A stretch of DNA of 15,977 nt from Dehalococcoidia bacterium UBA1123 (GTDB lineage Bacteria > Chloroflexota > Dehalococcoidia > Lucifugimonadales > UBA1123): positions 1 to 15,977 of the forward strand of contig DCAW01000050.1 in the NCBI GenBank assembly GCA_002313895.1, in the 5' to 3' direction. This document shows, one piece after another, positions 6,805 to 13,688 of this stretch; within the stretch, counting starts at the first letter, position 1; each line of letters starts with the position of its first letter. The translations under genes were made by a program, and so were the position numbers. The notes under the pieces were generated by a model. The model did no database searches and had not been told where the DNA came from. It saw nothing but the letters and a program-made list of their open reading frames with translations.

Positions 6805-8325
6805 TTGAAATACACTCATATCGTTGTCGGCGCAGGCTCAGCCGGCGCCGCGCTGGCCACCCGACTCTCCGAAGACCCAGAGCGTTCTGTCCTGCTTCTG
6901 GAGGCCGGGCCAGATTACCCGGACTTGGAGACGATGCCGGTTGACTTGAAGTTCGGTTGGGGCACCGGAGCGGACTTCGTCGTGGAGGATGAGCATAACT
7001 GGAAGTACACCGCCAAATCCACCGCCAAGGGACCGACTATGGATGTTCCCAGAGGCAAAGTGACCGGCGGCACCAGCGCCATCAACGGTCAGGTGTTCCT
7101 TCGCGCAATACCGGAAGATTTCGAATACTGGGTGTCGATGGGCAACGACGAGTGGTCTTACGAACAGGTGCTGCCCTACTACCGAAAACTGGAGACCGAC
7201 ACCGATTTCTCTGACGATTTTCACGGCACCGAAGGGCCCATCATCGTTCGCCGTCATCCACTGGATGAACTGCAACCAGACCAGGCGGCGTTCTACAACG
7301 CTTGTGTCGCGGCAGGTTACGCCGAAAATCCCGATCACAACCACCCCGATGCGACCGGCGTTGGCCCGTACCCTCTGAATAACCCAGAAGGCATCCGCTG
7401 GAGCACAGCTATCGGATTCCTGAGCATGGCTCGTCATCGCATCAATCTGACAATCCGGCCCAACTGCACGACGCGCCGAGTGTTGTTCGACGACACCCGA
7501 GCGACAGGCGTAGAGGTCGAGAGCGGTGGAGAGACCTTCGTGGTCAACGGCGATGAGATCATCTTGAGCGCGGGGCCTATTGGCTCGCCTCATCTGCTAA
7601 TGCTCTCTGGCATCGGCCCTGCCGATCAACTGGCAGAACACGGAATTTCGCTGGTGAAAGACGTTCCGGGCGTTGGCCAGAACCTGAGAGACCACCCCAC
7701 GGTCCACGTCTCCTGGAGGGCCCAACCAGACGTTCCGGCACCGCCCCAGGAGGTCGGTCCTCAGAAAGTTGCCCTCCGGTACACTGCTCCGGGTTCTGAC
7801 ATTAAGAACGACATGATAAAGGTCATGCGCTTCCGAAAAATCGACCGCCTGCTGGTCATGAGCGTCGGCCTGTACCTCGCGCTGGGCAAAGGCGAGTTGA
7901 AACTCCAGTCTCCAGACCCGGATGTTCAACCATCGCTCGATTACAACTATCTTCAGGAGGCGGAGGACCGACGACGCCTGCGTGAAGGCGTTCGTTTGTG
8001 CCTGGAACTCGTCGATATGAAAGAGTTTGAAAAAGTCGTTGGCGAGCGAGTCAACCCGGATGACGCTGCCCTGGCATCCGATAACGCATTAGACGAGTGG
8101 TTGATGCGCTCCGTCAGCACGATGCACCACATTTCATGCACAGCCAAGATGGGCCCAGACTCGGACCCGATGGCGGTTGTCGATCAGCACGGGCGTGTCA
8201 AGGGAGTGCAGAGTCTCCGTGTCGTAGACGGCTCCATAATGCCCGATTGCACAAGGGCAAACACCAATGTTCCCATCATGATGATGGCAGAGCGGATCGC
8301 TGACTTTATCAAGGCCGGGGAGTAG
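6805..8325 (+). CDS. GMC family FAD-dependent oxidoreductase (copy 2, tandem paralogue)
   Basis: A 506-residue paralogue of the preceding gene. TTG 6805 is preferred over TTG 6781 because GAGGAGA lies at 6793-6799 and the first residues then align with copy 1 (LKYTHIVVGAGSAG). The FAD motif GAGSAG, signature 1 (RGKVTGGTSAIN), signature 2 (GPIGSPHLLMLSGIG), the active-site HHISCTAKMGP and the C-terminal RANTNVPIMMMAERIAD are all present. In the last 61 aligned residues 42 are identical to copy 1, so this is a tandem duplication followed by divergence. Its substrate-domain region near residues 330-380 is a little shorter than copy 1 and differs most there (MRFRKIDRLLVMSVGLYLAL), so the two may act on different substrates. 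A DUF3179 remnant follows immediately. Confidence 0.92.
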   Translation: MKYTHIVVGAGSAGAALATRLSEDPERSVLLLEAGPDYPDLETMPVDLKFGWGTGADFVVEDEHNWKYTAKSTAKGPTMDVPRGKVTGGTSAINGQVFLRAIPEDFEYWVSMGNDEWSYEQVLPYYRKLETDTDFSDDFHGTEGPIIVRRHPLDELQPDQAAFYNACVAAGYAENPDHNHPDATGVGPYPLNNPEGIRWSTAIGFLSMARHRINLTIRPNCTTRRVLFDDTRATGVEVESGGETFVVNGDEIILSAGPIGSPHLLMLSGIGPADQLAEHGISLVKDVPGVGQNLRDHPTVHVSWRAQPDVPAPPQEVGPQKVALRYTAPGSDIKNDMIKVMRFRKIDRLLVMSVGLYLALGKGELKLQSPDPDVQPSLDYNYLQEAEDRRRLREGVRLCLELVDMKEFEKVVGERVNPDDAALASDNALDEWLMRSVSTMHHISCTAKMGPDSDPMAVVDQHGRVKGVQSLRVVDGSIMPDCTRANTNVPIMMMAERIADFIKAGE

Positions 8326-8343
8326 TCAGGAAGCGACGGTCTG

Positions 8344-8736
8344 GACACCAAAGACGAAGTTTTGGGGTTCAGCGCTGACGACAGCCATAAAGCGTATCCG
8401 GTGGCGACTCTTCGAGAACTCCGCGTCTTGAACGACACGGTTAGCGATCGGAACATCGTAATAATCTCGTCGGGCAGCTCGTCCAAGGTCCGTGTCTATG
8501 ATAGCGGAGGCAATGAGTTCAGTCTGCCGCCCGAAATCGTAGATGACGACGGGTTTCCGATGGTGCTCCTTGGCTAGAACGGGATTGAGTGGTCTGTGAC
8601 GCAACACGCTCTGGAATCGGAAGTAGACCAGAAAACCGATCTCCTCCGCTTGCCTTCACACTTGTCATTCTGGTTCGGATGGTTCACCTGCCATCTTGAC
8701 ACCGAACTGTTGGAGAGCGAGGTAAACCCAGCCTAA
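8344..8736 (+). pseudogene. Decayed C-terminal fragment of a DUF3179 domain protein
   Basis: Reading one frame from just after the GMC stop gives DTKDEVLGFSADD, KAYPVATL and VLNDTVSDRNIVII, then TAG at 8575-8577. The same frame continues with NGIEWSVTQHALESEV, then LLRLPSHLSFWFGWF and LDTELL, ending at TAA 8734-8736. These blocks in this order (VLG, AYP, VND, then LPSH..FWFGWF..DTEL) match the C-terminal part of DUF3179 proteins as I know the family. The N-terminal part expected in a full gene (300-400 residues) is missing, no start with a ribosome site is seen, and an in-frame amber stop splits it. It therefore looks like a true remnant rather than a sequencing indel. The final TAA overlaps the stop codon of the convergent dehydrogenase gene. 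Confidence 0.7.
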
Positions 8737-9824
8737 ATGGTTCTCAGCGCAGGCAGGGACAGCTCAGCGGTGATGTCGTTGAACCACTGGATGACCTCGC
8801 GATGAAGGGGAATTCCGTTTTCGCGGCGACTTTGCTCTTCCTCATGCTCAGAGAGTCCCGGATATAGGACGCGATCGTGGCCTGGCGCGGGTTTGGTGTC
8901 CTTGAGGGTCTTTAGCATTTGGTCCATGTTGTCTTTGAACACGTCAAGGTCGCAGAACGCCTCAATGTTATAAGCAGCGAAGTAATGGTGACTGCTTCGC
9001 GACACACCTTCGACCATCCCAGGCAGGTCTCCGCTCAACATGGTGGATAGCACCTCGGACATCAGCCCAAAACCGTAGCCTTTGTGGGATCCTTGATCTC
9101 GCGTGCCGCCTAGCGGAAGTTGGAAGTATTGGCCCCTGTCAGGCAGTTTTACCTCGTCCATGACAGGGTCGCCATCGAGTCCCGCGATCCAGCCCGGCAG
9201 CATGTCGGCCCCTACCCGTTCGGCCAGCCTCAGCTTGTTGCCGGCGACGGCAGATGTGGCGGCATCGAACAGCAAAGCAGGTTCAGACTTGGCGGGAGCG
9301 GCTATGGCGATGGGGTTCGTTCCCAAGCGCGGTTCGGCGCCATAGGTCGGCACCACTAGCAATCCTCCAGAGGTGGCAGTCATGCCCACCATATCCTGCT
9401 TGGCCGCCAGCATCGCGTGGTGGCCGATGGCCCCGGAATGTCCAGCGTTGGACATCGTGACGACGCCGACGCCGACGTTGCGAGCCTTGTCTATCGCCAT
9501 CTGCATCGCTTTGGGTCCGAGAATCACGGCCAGGCCTTTGTCAGCGTCGACGTTGGCTGTGGAAGGCGTCTCACGAACCACTCTCATATCGGGTCGAGGG
9601 TTCAGCGTGCCCTGAGTGTAACCTTCGACATACGACCTGAGCATGTTGGAAACGCCGTGAGTCTCAACGCCTCGAAGGTCTGTGGCAACCAGAACCTCTG
9701 CTCCTAGAGCGGCATCATCAGAGCTCACGCCCATCTTCTCGAATATGGAACTCACGGTCTCGTTCAAGGCATCGTGCGCGACTCGCACTTCGTCTTCTTT
9801 GGGCACTTTGAATCTTTCCAACAT
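8733..9824 (-). CDS. Ldh2-type malate/L-lactate/ureidoglycolate dehydrogenase family protein
   Basis: A 363-residue NAD(P)-dependent oxidoreductase of the family that reduces or oxidises 2-keto/2-hydroxy acids (malate, L-lactate, ureidoglycolate, sulfolactate). It is not related to classical Rossmann-fold LDH. Conserved features: DLRGVETHGVSNM with the active-site His56, NAGHSGAIGHHAMLAA (129-140), PTYGAEPRLGTNPIAIAAP, FDAATSAVAGNK, and DQGSHKGYGFGLMSEVLS near the C-terminal third. Length fits the family. ATG 9824 has a good AAGGAG at about 8 bases. The specific substrate is not predictable. It is transcribed alone, from a region carrying three palindromes and an extended -10 element. Its 3' end overlaps the DUF3179 remnant by 3 bases. 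Confidence 0.93.
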   Translation of the reverse strand: MLERFKVPKEDEVRVAHDALNETVSSIFEKMGVSSDDAALGAEVLVATDLRGVETHGVSNMLRSYVEGYTQGTLNPRPDMRVVRETPSTANVDADKGLAVILGPKAMQMAIDKARNVGVGVVTMSNAGHSGAIGHHAMLAAKQDMVGMTATSGGLLVVPTYGAEPRLGTNPIAIAAPAKSEPALLFDAATSAVAGNKLRLAERVGADMLPGWIAGLDGDPVMDEVKLPDRGQYFQLPLGGTRDQGSHKGYGFGLMSEVLSTMLSGDLPGMVEGVSRSSHHYFAAYNIEAFCDLDVFKDNMDQMLKTLKDTKPAPGHDRVLYPGLSEHEEEQSRRENGIPLHREVIQWFNDITAELSLPALRTI

Positions 9825-9921
9825 GCCTTATTCTCCTTTTGTGTCGTCACTGTGTCGAAGCCCAGCGACCGCGACACCAATTGGTTGGTTCTTATATGCA
9901 GCTTGGTCGTGAATAAATTCA

Positions 9922-9987
9922 GGAATTCCCCCGGATAACCATTGAATTCATGCGGGCGAATTGTATCACGTTTCAGGAATTTCCTGA
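9922..9987. promoter_or_regulatory. Cluster of three palindromes upstream of the Ldh2-type gene
   Basis: Three perfect palindromes lie in 66 bases: GGAATTCC (9922-9929), TGAATTCA (9943-9950) and TCAGGAATTTCCTGA (9973-9987). The first and third share TTCAGGAATT(T)CC, starting 54 bases apart. Centres of the first two are 21 bp apart, about two helical turns. They flank the predicted Ldh2 promoter at 9960-9968. This is the arrangement expected of operator sites for a dimeric regulator, but no regulator gene is adjacent. The surrounding gap 9825-10258 otherwise holds the promoters and pyr leader listed separately. A further inverted repeat, AGTGTC (10012-10017) with GACACT (10027-10032), overlaps a possible -10 TATAGT at 10009. 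Confidence 0.45.
9960..9968 (-). promoter_or_regulatory. Extended -10 promoter of the Ldh2-type gene
   Basis: On the - strand TG-A-TACAAT is an extended -10 element (TACAAT is the complement of 9960-9965). The start would be near 9953, giving a leader of about 130 bases. No good -35 is present. Two of the palindromes lie downstream of this start and one just upstream of the -10. Confidence 0.4.
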
Positions 9988-10067
9988 CATAACATCAACA
10001 CGATTCGGTATAGTGTCAGCGTGAGGGACACTGTGCGCAAACTGTCCAAAACTTGCAACCTCTGTCC

Positions 10068-10097
10068 TTGAACTCGAATGTTCAGTTGCCGTAGAAT
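10068..10097 (+). promoter_or_regulatory. Promoter of the pyr operon
   Basis: TTGAAC (10068-10073) and TAGAAT (10092-10097) with an 18-base spacer form the best sigma-70-type promoter before the attenuator. Transcription would begin near 10104, about 40 bases before the PyrR-binding loop. A second candidate, TATAGT at 10009-10014 with CTGACA at 9984-9989 (19-base spacer), is weaker and would give a longer leader. Confidence 0.5.
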
Positions 10098-10142
10098 TAT
10101 TTTTGCGATCGGTCGGACTTACACAACCATATTTATTGAGAA

Positions 10143-10181
10143 TCCCTTTAAAGACAGTCCAGAGAGGCTGGCAAGGGGTGT
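10143..10181 (+). promoter_or_regulatory. PyrR-binding loop (anti-antiterminator) and antiterminator strand of the pyr attenuator
   Basis: Lower stem CCCTT (10144-10148) pairs with AAGGG (10173-10177). Upper stem CAGTC (10155-10159) pairs with GGCTG (10166-10170, one G-U). The terminal hexaloop is CAGAGA (10160-10165), which fits the CNGNGA loop known for PyrR-bound RNA. The purine-rich internal bulge TAAAGA is also typical. The competing antiterminator is clear: CTGGCAAGGGGTGT (10168-10181) can pair over 14 positions, one a G-U, with ACACCTCTTGCCAG (10225-10238), the 5' side of the terminator. A small hairpin, TTGCCC (10195-10200) with GGGCAA (10204-10209), closes the loop between them. PyrR bound to UMP or UTP would stabilise the loop, block the antiterminator and allow termination. 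Confidence 0.93.
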
Positions 10182-10224
10182 ATAACTGAGGCAATTGCCC
10201 ACAGGGCAACCGATGTTATTTCGC

Positions 10225-10258
10225 ACACCTCTTGCCAGACCCGGTAAGAGGTTTTTTT
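10225..10258 (+). terminator. Attenuator terminator of the pyr operon, fused to the pyrR ribosome site
   Basis: CCTCTTGCC (10228-10236) pairs with GGTAAGAGG (10243-10251) around AGACCC, followed by seven T (10252-10258): a classical intrinsic terminator. The pyrR GTG start is the very next base (10259). The 3' arm holds AAGAGG (10246-10251), the only ribosome-site candidate, with the U tract as its 7-base spacer. Thus the terminator fold would also hide the ribosome site of pyrR, while the antiterminator fold frees it. Confidence 0.93.
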
Positions 10259-10849
10259 GTGCAGGCTGCAAACGCTGAATCGCCACGTCCGGATATCGAA
10301 TTGGATGGATCAGCCACCCGCAAGATACTCACCAACGATGAAGTAAGACGCGCTTTGACTCGCATCGCTCACGAAATCCTGGAGCGTAACGGCGGCGCTG
10401 AAGGTCTTGTTCTGGTCGGGATGCACACTAGAGGCGTCCCTATTGCACAGCGACTTGCCGAGTTGATGGATGATTTTGAAGGTGAGAGCGTCCCCACCGG
10501 CGCGCTCGACATCGGCCTTTACCGGGACGACACCACTGGCGGCTCAAGGCCGATGATGCGACTTACCGAAATCCCTGTGGACATCCAGAACCGGGCGGTT
10601 GTTCTCGTCGACGACGTCCTGTTTACGGGCCGGAGCATACGGGCAGCGATGGACGCGCTCAACGATTTCGGACGGCCCAGCCAGATTCAACTCGCAGTTC
10701 TCGTCGATCGAGGCCACCGCGAATTGCCGATCAGAGCCGACTACGTCGGGAAAAACGTTCCGACATCGAGGGACGAGGATGTGGACGTGAGGCTGATCGA
10801 AATTGACGGAGTTGACGAGGTTTTAATTTCCAGGAAGGAAAACCTATGA
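10259..10849 (+). CDS. pyrR: PyrR, pyrimidine operon attenuator / uracil phosphoribosyltransferase
   Basis: A 196-residue RNA-binding regulator that senses UMP/UTP and binds the pyr leader; many members also make UMP from uracil and PRPP. Family blocks are visible: RRALTRIAHEILERN (30-44), LVGMHTRGVPIAQRLA (52-67), DIGLYRDD (84-91), the PRPP-binding loop VVLVDDVLFTGRSIRAA (114-130), and VLVDRGHRELPIRADYVGKN with VPTSR near the C-terminus. GTG 10259 is the earliest usable start after the terminator. Upstream in-frame codons lie inside the terminator hairpin, and TTG 10301 lacks a ribosome site. The first 20 residues are an extra, Pro/Asp/Glu-containing tail compared with many PyrR proteins. 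It overlaps pyrB by four bases (ATGA), so the two are translationally coupled. Confidence 0.95.
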   Translation: MQAANAESPRPDIELDGSATRKILTNDEVRRALTRIAHEILERNGGAEGLVLVGMHTRGVPIAQRLAELMDDFEGESVPTGALDIGLYRDDTTGGSRPMMRLTEIPVDIQNRAVVLVDDVLFTGRSIRAAMDALNDFGRPSQIQLAVLVDRGHRELPIRADYVGKNVPTSRDEDVDVRLIEIDGVDEVLISRKENL

Positions 10850-11934
10850 CCCAAGCGAATCAGGTCAAAGACCGAACACAAACAACCAACAGATCAGCCT
10901 CGCCGATCGCCGCAGTTTCAGGGGCTTATGCGGCTGAAAATTCTGTCGAGTCCTTCAGATCAGATCGTCGCCATGTTCTGGACCTGGACGATTTCTCTCC
11001 CGAAGAAATCGAGGGCGTGTTTCAGAACGCCGACGCCATGTCCGAGGTCTTGAACCGCCAGATCAAAAAAGTTCCGACCCTAAGAGGCAAAACCGTCATC
11101 ACGATGTTTTACGAAGCCAGCACCCGAACGCGCGTCTCGTTTGAACAGGCTGGCAAGATTCTCAGCGCAGACGTGATCAACGTGTCTGGCGGCGGGACCA
11201 GCACCGAGAAGGGCGAATCGCTATACAACACTGCTCTGACTCTCCAGGCGATGAACGCCGACATCATCGTGATTCGTCACAGTCACTCCGGCGCTCCCTA
11301 TTTCCTCGCCAGGAATCTTGACGCATGCATAATCAACGCCGGAGACGGGACCCACGCTCACCCAACTCAGGGCCTTCTCGACCTGTACACCATACGTCGC
11401 AACCTCGGCAACATCAAAGGGCGCAAGGTCGTCATTGTTGGTGACGTTCTGTACAGCCGAGTCGCCCGATCCAACTTGTGGGGATTGACAAAGATGGGCG
11501 CCAACGTCGTCCTGTGCGCCCCTCCTACCCTCCTGCCTCTGGACTTTCTCGACGAACAACGCCGGACGAAGGGGCATCCATTCGCCAATGTCGAAATCGA
11601 GACCAACGTCGAACGGGCGCTTGAAGGCGCAGATGTCGTGATGCCCCTACGACTTCAAATGGAGCGCCAGAAAGCGGGCCATCTACCCACGCTCCGAGAG
11701 TATTCACGAATGTACGGAATTAACGCCGAACGATTGAAACTCGCAAGCCCGAATGTCCTAGTCATGCACCCCGGGCCGATGAACGAAGGGGTAGAGATCG
11801 ACCCCGAAGTTGCCCACGGCTCCCGTTCTGTGATCGAGGAGCAAGTCACAAATGGCGTCGCGATCAGAATGGCGATCCTGTATGGCATAGCGACTCCTGT
11901 CAGAGAGCGCCGATACGTCGGGAGCAGGCAGTAG
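10846..11934 (+). CDS. pyrB: Aspartate carbamoyltransferase catalytic subunit
   Basis: A 362-residue enzyme joining carbamoyl phosphate and L-aspartate, the first committed step of UMP synthesis. Catalytic features: STRTR (92-96) binding carbamoyl phosphate, the loop STEKGES with Lys122 that reaches a neighbouring subunit, HPTQGLLDLYTI (172-183), PLRLQMER near 267-274, and HPGPMNEGVEI (308-318), which marks aspartate rather than ornithine specificity. ATG 10846 has a strong AGGAAGG at 10832-10838, so the N-terminal extension is real: about 41 Ser/Thr/Ala/Gln-rich residues precede the usual start (RRHVLDLDDFSPEEI). The family norm is about 300-320 residues. No pyrI regulatory subunit gene is present. 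The next gene begins on the last base of its stop codon. Confidence 0.97.
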   Translation: MTQANQVKDRTQTTNRSASPIAAVSGAYAAENSVESFRSDRRHVLDLDDFSPEEIEGVFQNADAMSEVLNRQIKKVPTLRGKTVITMFYEASTRTRVSFEQAGKILSADVINVSGGGTSTEKGESLYNTALTLQAMNADIIVIRHSHSGAPYFLARNLDACIINAGDGTHAHPTQGLLDLYTIRRNLGNIKGRKVVIVGDVLYSRVARSNLWGLTKMGANVVLCAPPTLLPLDFLDEQRRTKGHPFANVEIETNVERALEGADVVMPLRLQMERQKAGHLPTLREYSRMYGINAERLKLASPNVLVMHPGPMNEGVEIDPEVAHGSRSVIEEQVTNGVAIRMAILYGIATPVRERRYVGSRQ

Positions 11935-12293
11935 TGGCAAGAAACCGCGCGACGGCTATCGTCACCTGTGGAGACAAAGTTCTGCTTGTGCGAGATCGGG
12001 GCCGCCCTACCTACGCGCTCCCAGGTGGAGGAATCGAGGATGACGAGCGCCCAGAATCCGCCGTCGTCAGGGAGCTTCTTGAGGAAACGACTCTTGAAGC
12101 GACCAACATCACTCACCTGTTCACCTTCGGCGGCAAGCACAACGACCACGAAGTGTTCCACGTCGAGGCGACGGGAGACGTCAAGATCAGCGAAGAAGTT
12201 GAAGGCTTCACCTGGTGGGATGGCATCGACAAAACTCCTGTTTATCCCCACGTCAGGGGCATATTGGAAACATGGCGAGACGCCGGTTCGTAA
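11934..12293 (+). CDS. Nudix hydrolase embedded in the pyr operon
   Basis: A 119-residue protein of the Nudix superfamily, which cleaves nucleoside diphosphates linked to another group (oxidised or non-standard NTPs, sugar nucleotides, cofactors). The Nudix box spans residues 32-54: Gly32, Glu38, Arg46-Glu47 and Glu50-Glu51 are present (GGIEDDERPESAVVRELLEE), but the usual Gly near the end of the box is Thr53. The preceding YALPGGG is typical. GTG 11934 shares one base with the pyrB stop (TAGTG), suggesting reinitiation. At 119 residues it is a minimal single-domain Nudix protein. Its place between pyrB and pyrC suggests a role in nucleotide-pool cleaning; its substrate is unknown. Confidence 0.9.
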   Translation: MARNRATAIVTCGDKVLLVRDRGRPTYALPGGGIEDDERPESAVVRELLEETTLEATNITHLFTFGGKHNDHEVFHVEATGDVKISEEVEGFTWWDGIDKTPVYPHVRGILETWRDAGS

Positions 12294-12335
12294 CTCAATT
12301 TTCTATGATCTAGCAATTTCAGAGGTCAGATTTCC

Positions 12336-13688
12336 ATGCAGACAATCCTCATCCGACACGGACGGATAATTGACCCCTCCCAGGGCATCGACCAGATTTC
12401 AGACCTCCTGATCCGCGACGGGGTGATTAAAGGCATCGAGCGTCAGATCGACTCACCCAAAGGCGCTGAAGTCATCGAAGCGACCGGATTTGTAGTCACT
12501 CCAGGGTTTATTGACATCCACTGCCACCTCCGAGAGCCAGGATTCGAGTACAAAGAAACAGTCGCCACCGGCACTCTGGCCGCCGCAAAGGGCGGGTTCA
12601 CAACTGTCTGCGCCATGCCCAACACCAATCCTGTTATGGACACGCGCTCCACCGTCGACTATGTGTTGAACAAGGCCAAGAGTGAAGGACACGTGCGAGT
12701 CCTGCCAATCGGCGCTGTCACCAAGGGCAGCCTCGGGACCGAATTGGCCGAGATGGGAGAGTTAGCAGAGGCCGGATGTGTCGGATTCAGCGACGACGGC
12801 CACCCAGTCGCGGACTCCAACATCATGCGTCAGGCGCTGGGTTATGCCAGCGGTTTCGGCCTGCCGATAATCAACCACTGCGAGACGCCAGAGCTATTCC
12901 GCAATGGCGCGATGAACGAAGGGTGGGTTTCTAACCGCCTTGGACTCCAGGGAGCGCCAAACTCGGCAGAGGAGACGATGGTCGCCCGTGACATCGCTCT
13001 TGCAGAAATGGTCCGGGGCAGAATCCACCTGGCTCACATCTCGACTGCCGGAACGTTAGAGCTTGTTCGCAACGCCAAAGCGAAGGGCATAAACGTCACG
13101 TGCGAGGTCACGCCCCACCACCTGACGCTGACCGACGAGGCGGTCATGGGCCGCGCCGGCGGTGACGAATCAGCATTCGGCCCCCTAGGCTCGGCCGCCT
13201 ACGACACCTATGCCAAAGTCAACCCTCCGTTGCGCGCTCGTGCAGATATGGAGGCGATGGTCGCCGGACTCCGAGACGGCGTGATCGACGTCATTGCCAC
13301 TGACCACGCTCCCCACAACAGCGTCGAAAAGCTATGCACTTTCCAAGAAGCCGCAATGGGAATCAGCGTTCTTGAAACGGCGCTAGGCTCGTTAATGTCG
13401 CTGGCGCACTCCGGTGACGTGCCGTTGCGAGTTATAATCGACAAGCTCACGACCGCTCCCGCCAAGTTCTTGGGGCGCTCCGACATCGGAACGTTGCAGG
13501 ACGGCGCATTGGCAGACGTGACGATATTCGACCCAGCCGCTGAATGGGTCGTTGATTCTGACAAGTTTGTGTCCAGAGGGAAGAACTCACCTTTCCACGG
13601 TTCGACACTGTCCGGGCAGGTAGTAACCACTATTGTTGACGGCAAGATCGCATTCGCTGTCAACTCAACCGAAATGAATAAGAACTAA
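12336..13688 (+). CDS. pyrC: Dihydroorotase (class I, amidohydrolase)
   Basis: A 450-residue zinc enzyme that closes carbamoyl-aspartate to dihydroorotate. Metal and substrate motifs run in the expected order: IHCHLREPG (His62, His64, Arg66), NTNPVMD substrate region (96-102), FSDDG with Asp153/154, NHCE (His181), HLAHISTAG (His234), EVTPHH (257-262) and ATDHAPH (Asp323). Length and the SDDG motif place it in the longer class I group, not the shorter E. coli PyrC type. ATG 12336 is preceded by AGAGG at 12321-12325, a slightly long spacing of 10 bases. The 42-base gap before it is the only real gap in the operon, and I saw no terminator there. The final TAA abuts the carA start without a spacer. 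Confidence 0.96.
   Translation: MQTILIRHGRIIDPSQGIDQISDLLIRDGVIKGIERQIDSPKGAEVIEATGFVVTPGFIDIHCHLREPGFEYKETVATGTLAAAKGGFTTVCAMPNTNPVMDTRSTVDYVLNKAKSEGHVRVLPIGAVTKGSLGTELAEMGELAEAGCVGFSDDGHPVADSNIMRQALGYASGFGLPIINHCETPELFRNGAMNEGWVSNRLGLQGAPNSAEETMVARDIALAEMVRGRIHLAHISTAGTLELVRNAKAKGINVTCEVTPHHLTLTDEAVMGRAGGDESAFGPLGSAAYDTYAKVNPPLRARADMEAMVAGLRDGVIDVIATDHAPHNSVEKLCTFQEAAMGISVLETALGSLMSLAHSGDVPLRVIIDKLTTAPAKFLGRSDIGTLQDGALADVTIFDPAAEWVVDSDKFVSRGKNSPFHGSTLSGQVVTTIVDGKIAFAVNSTEMNKN

Noticed and set aside
6838..7593. 251-residue - strand open frame opposite GMC copy 2
   Set aside because: An antisense shadow in GC-rich coding DNA; the + strand carries all GMC signatures.
8323..8577. Amber read-through or recoding (GMC TAG 8323, DUF3179 TAG 8575, same frame)
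   Set aside because: TAG is an ordinary stop in this window (GMC copy 1, pyrB, carA), and the DUF3179 piece lacks its N-terminal part, so decay explains it better.
10069..10084. GAAC-N6-GTTC near the pyr promoter as a LexA box
   Set aside because: The spacing is 6, not the 4 needed for a GAAC-N4-GTTC box; arms of 5 bp are common by chance.
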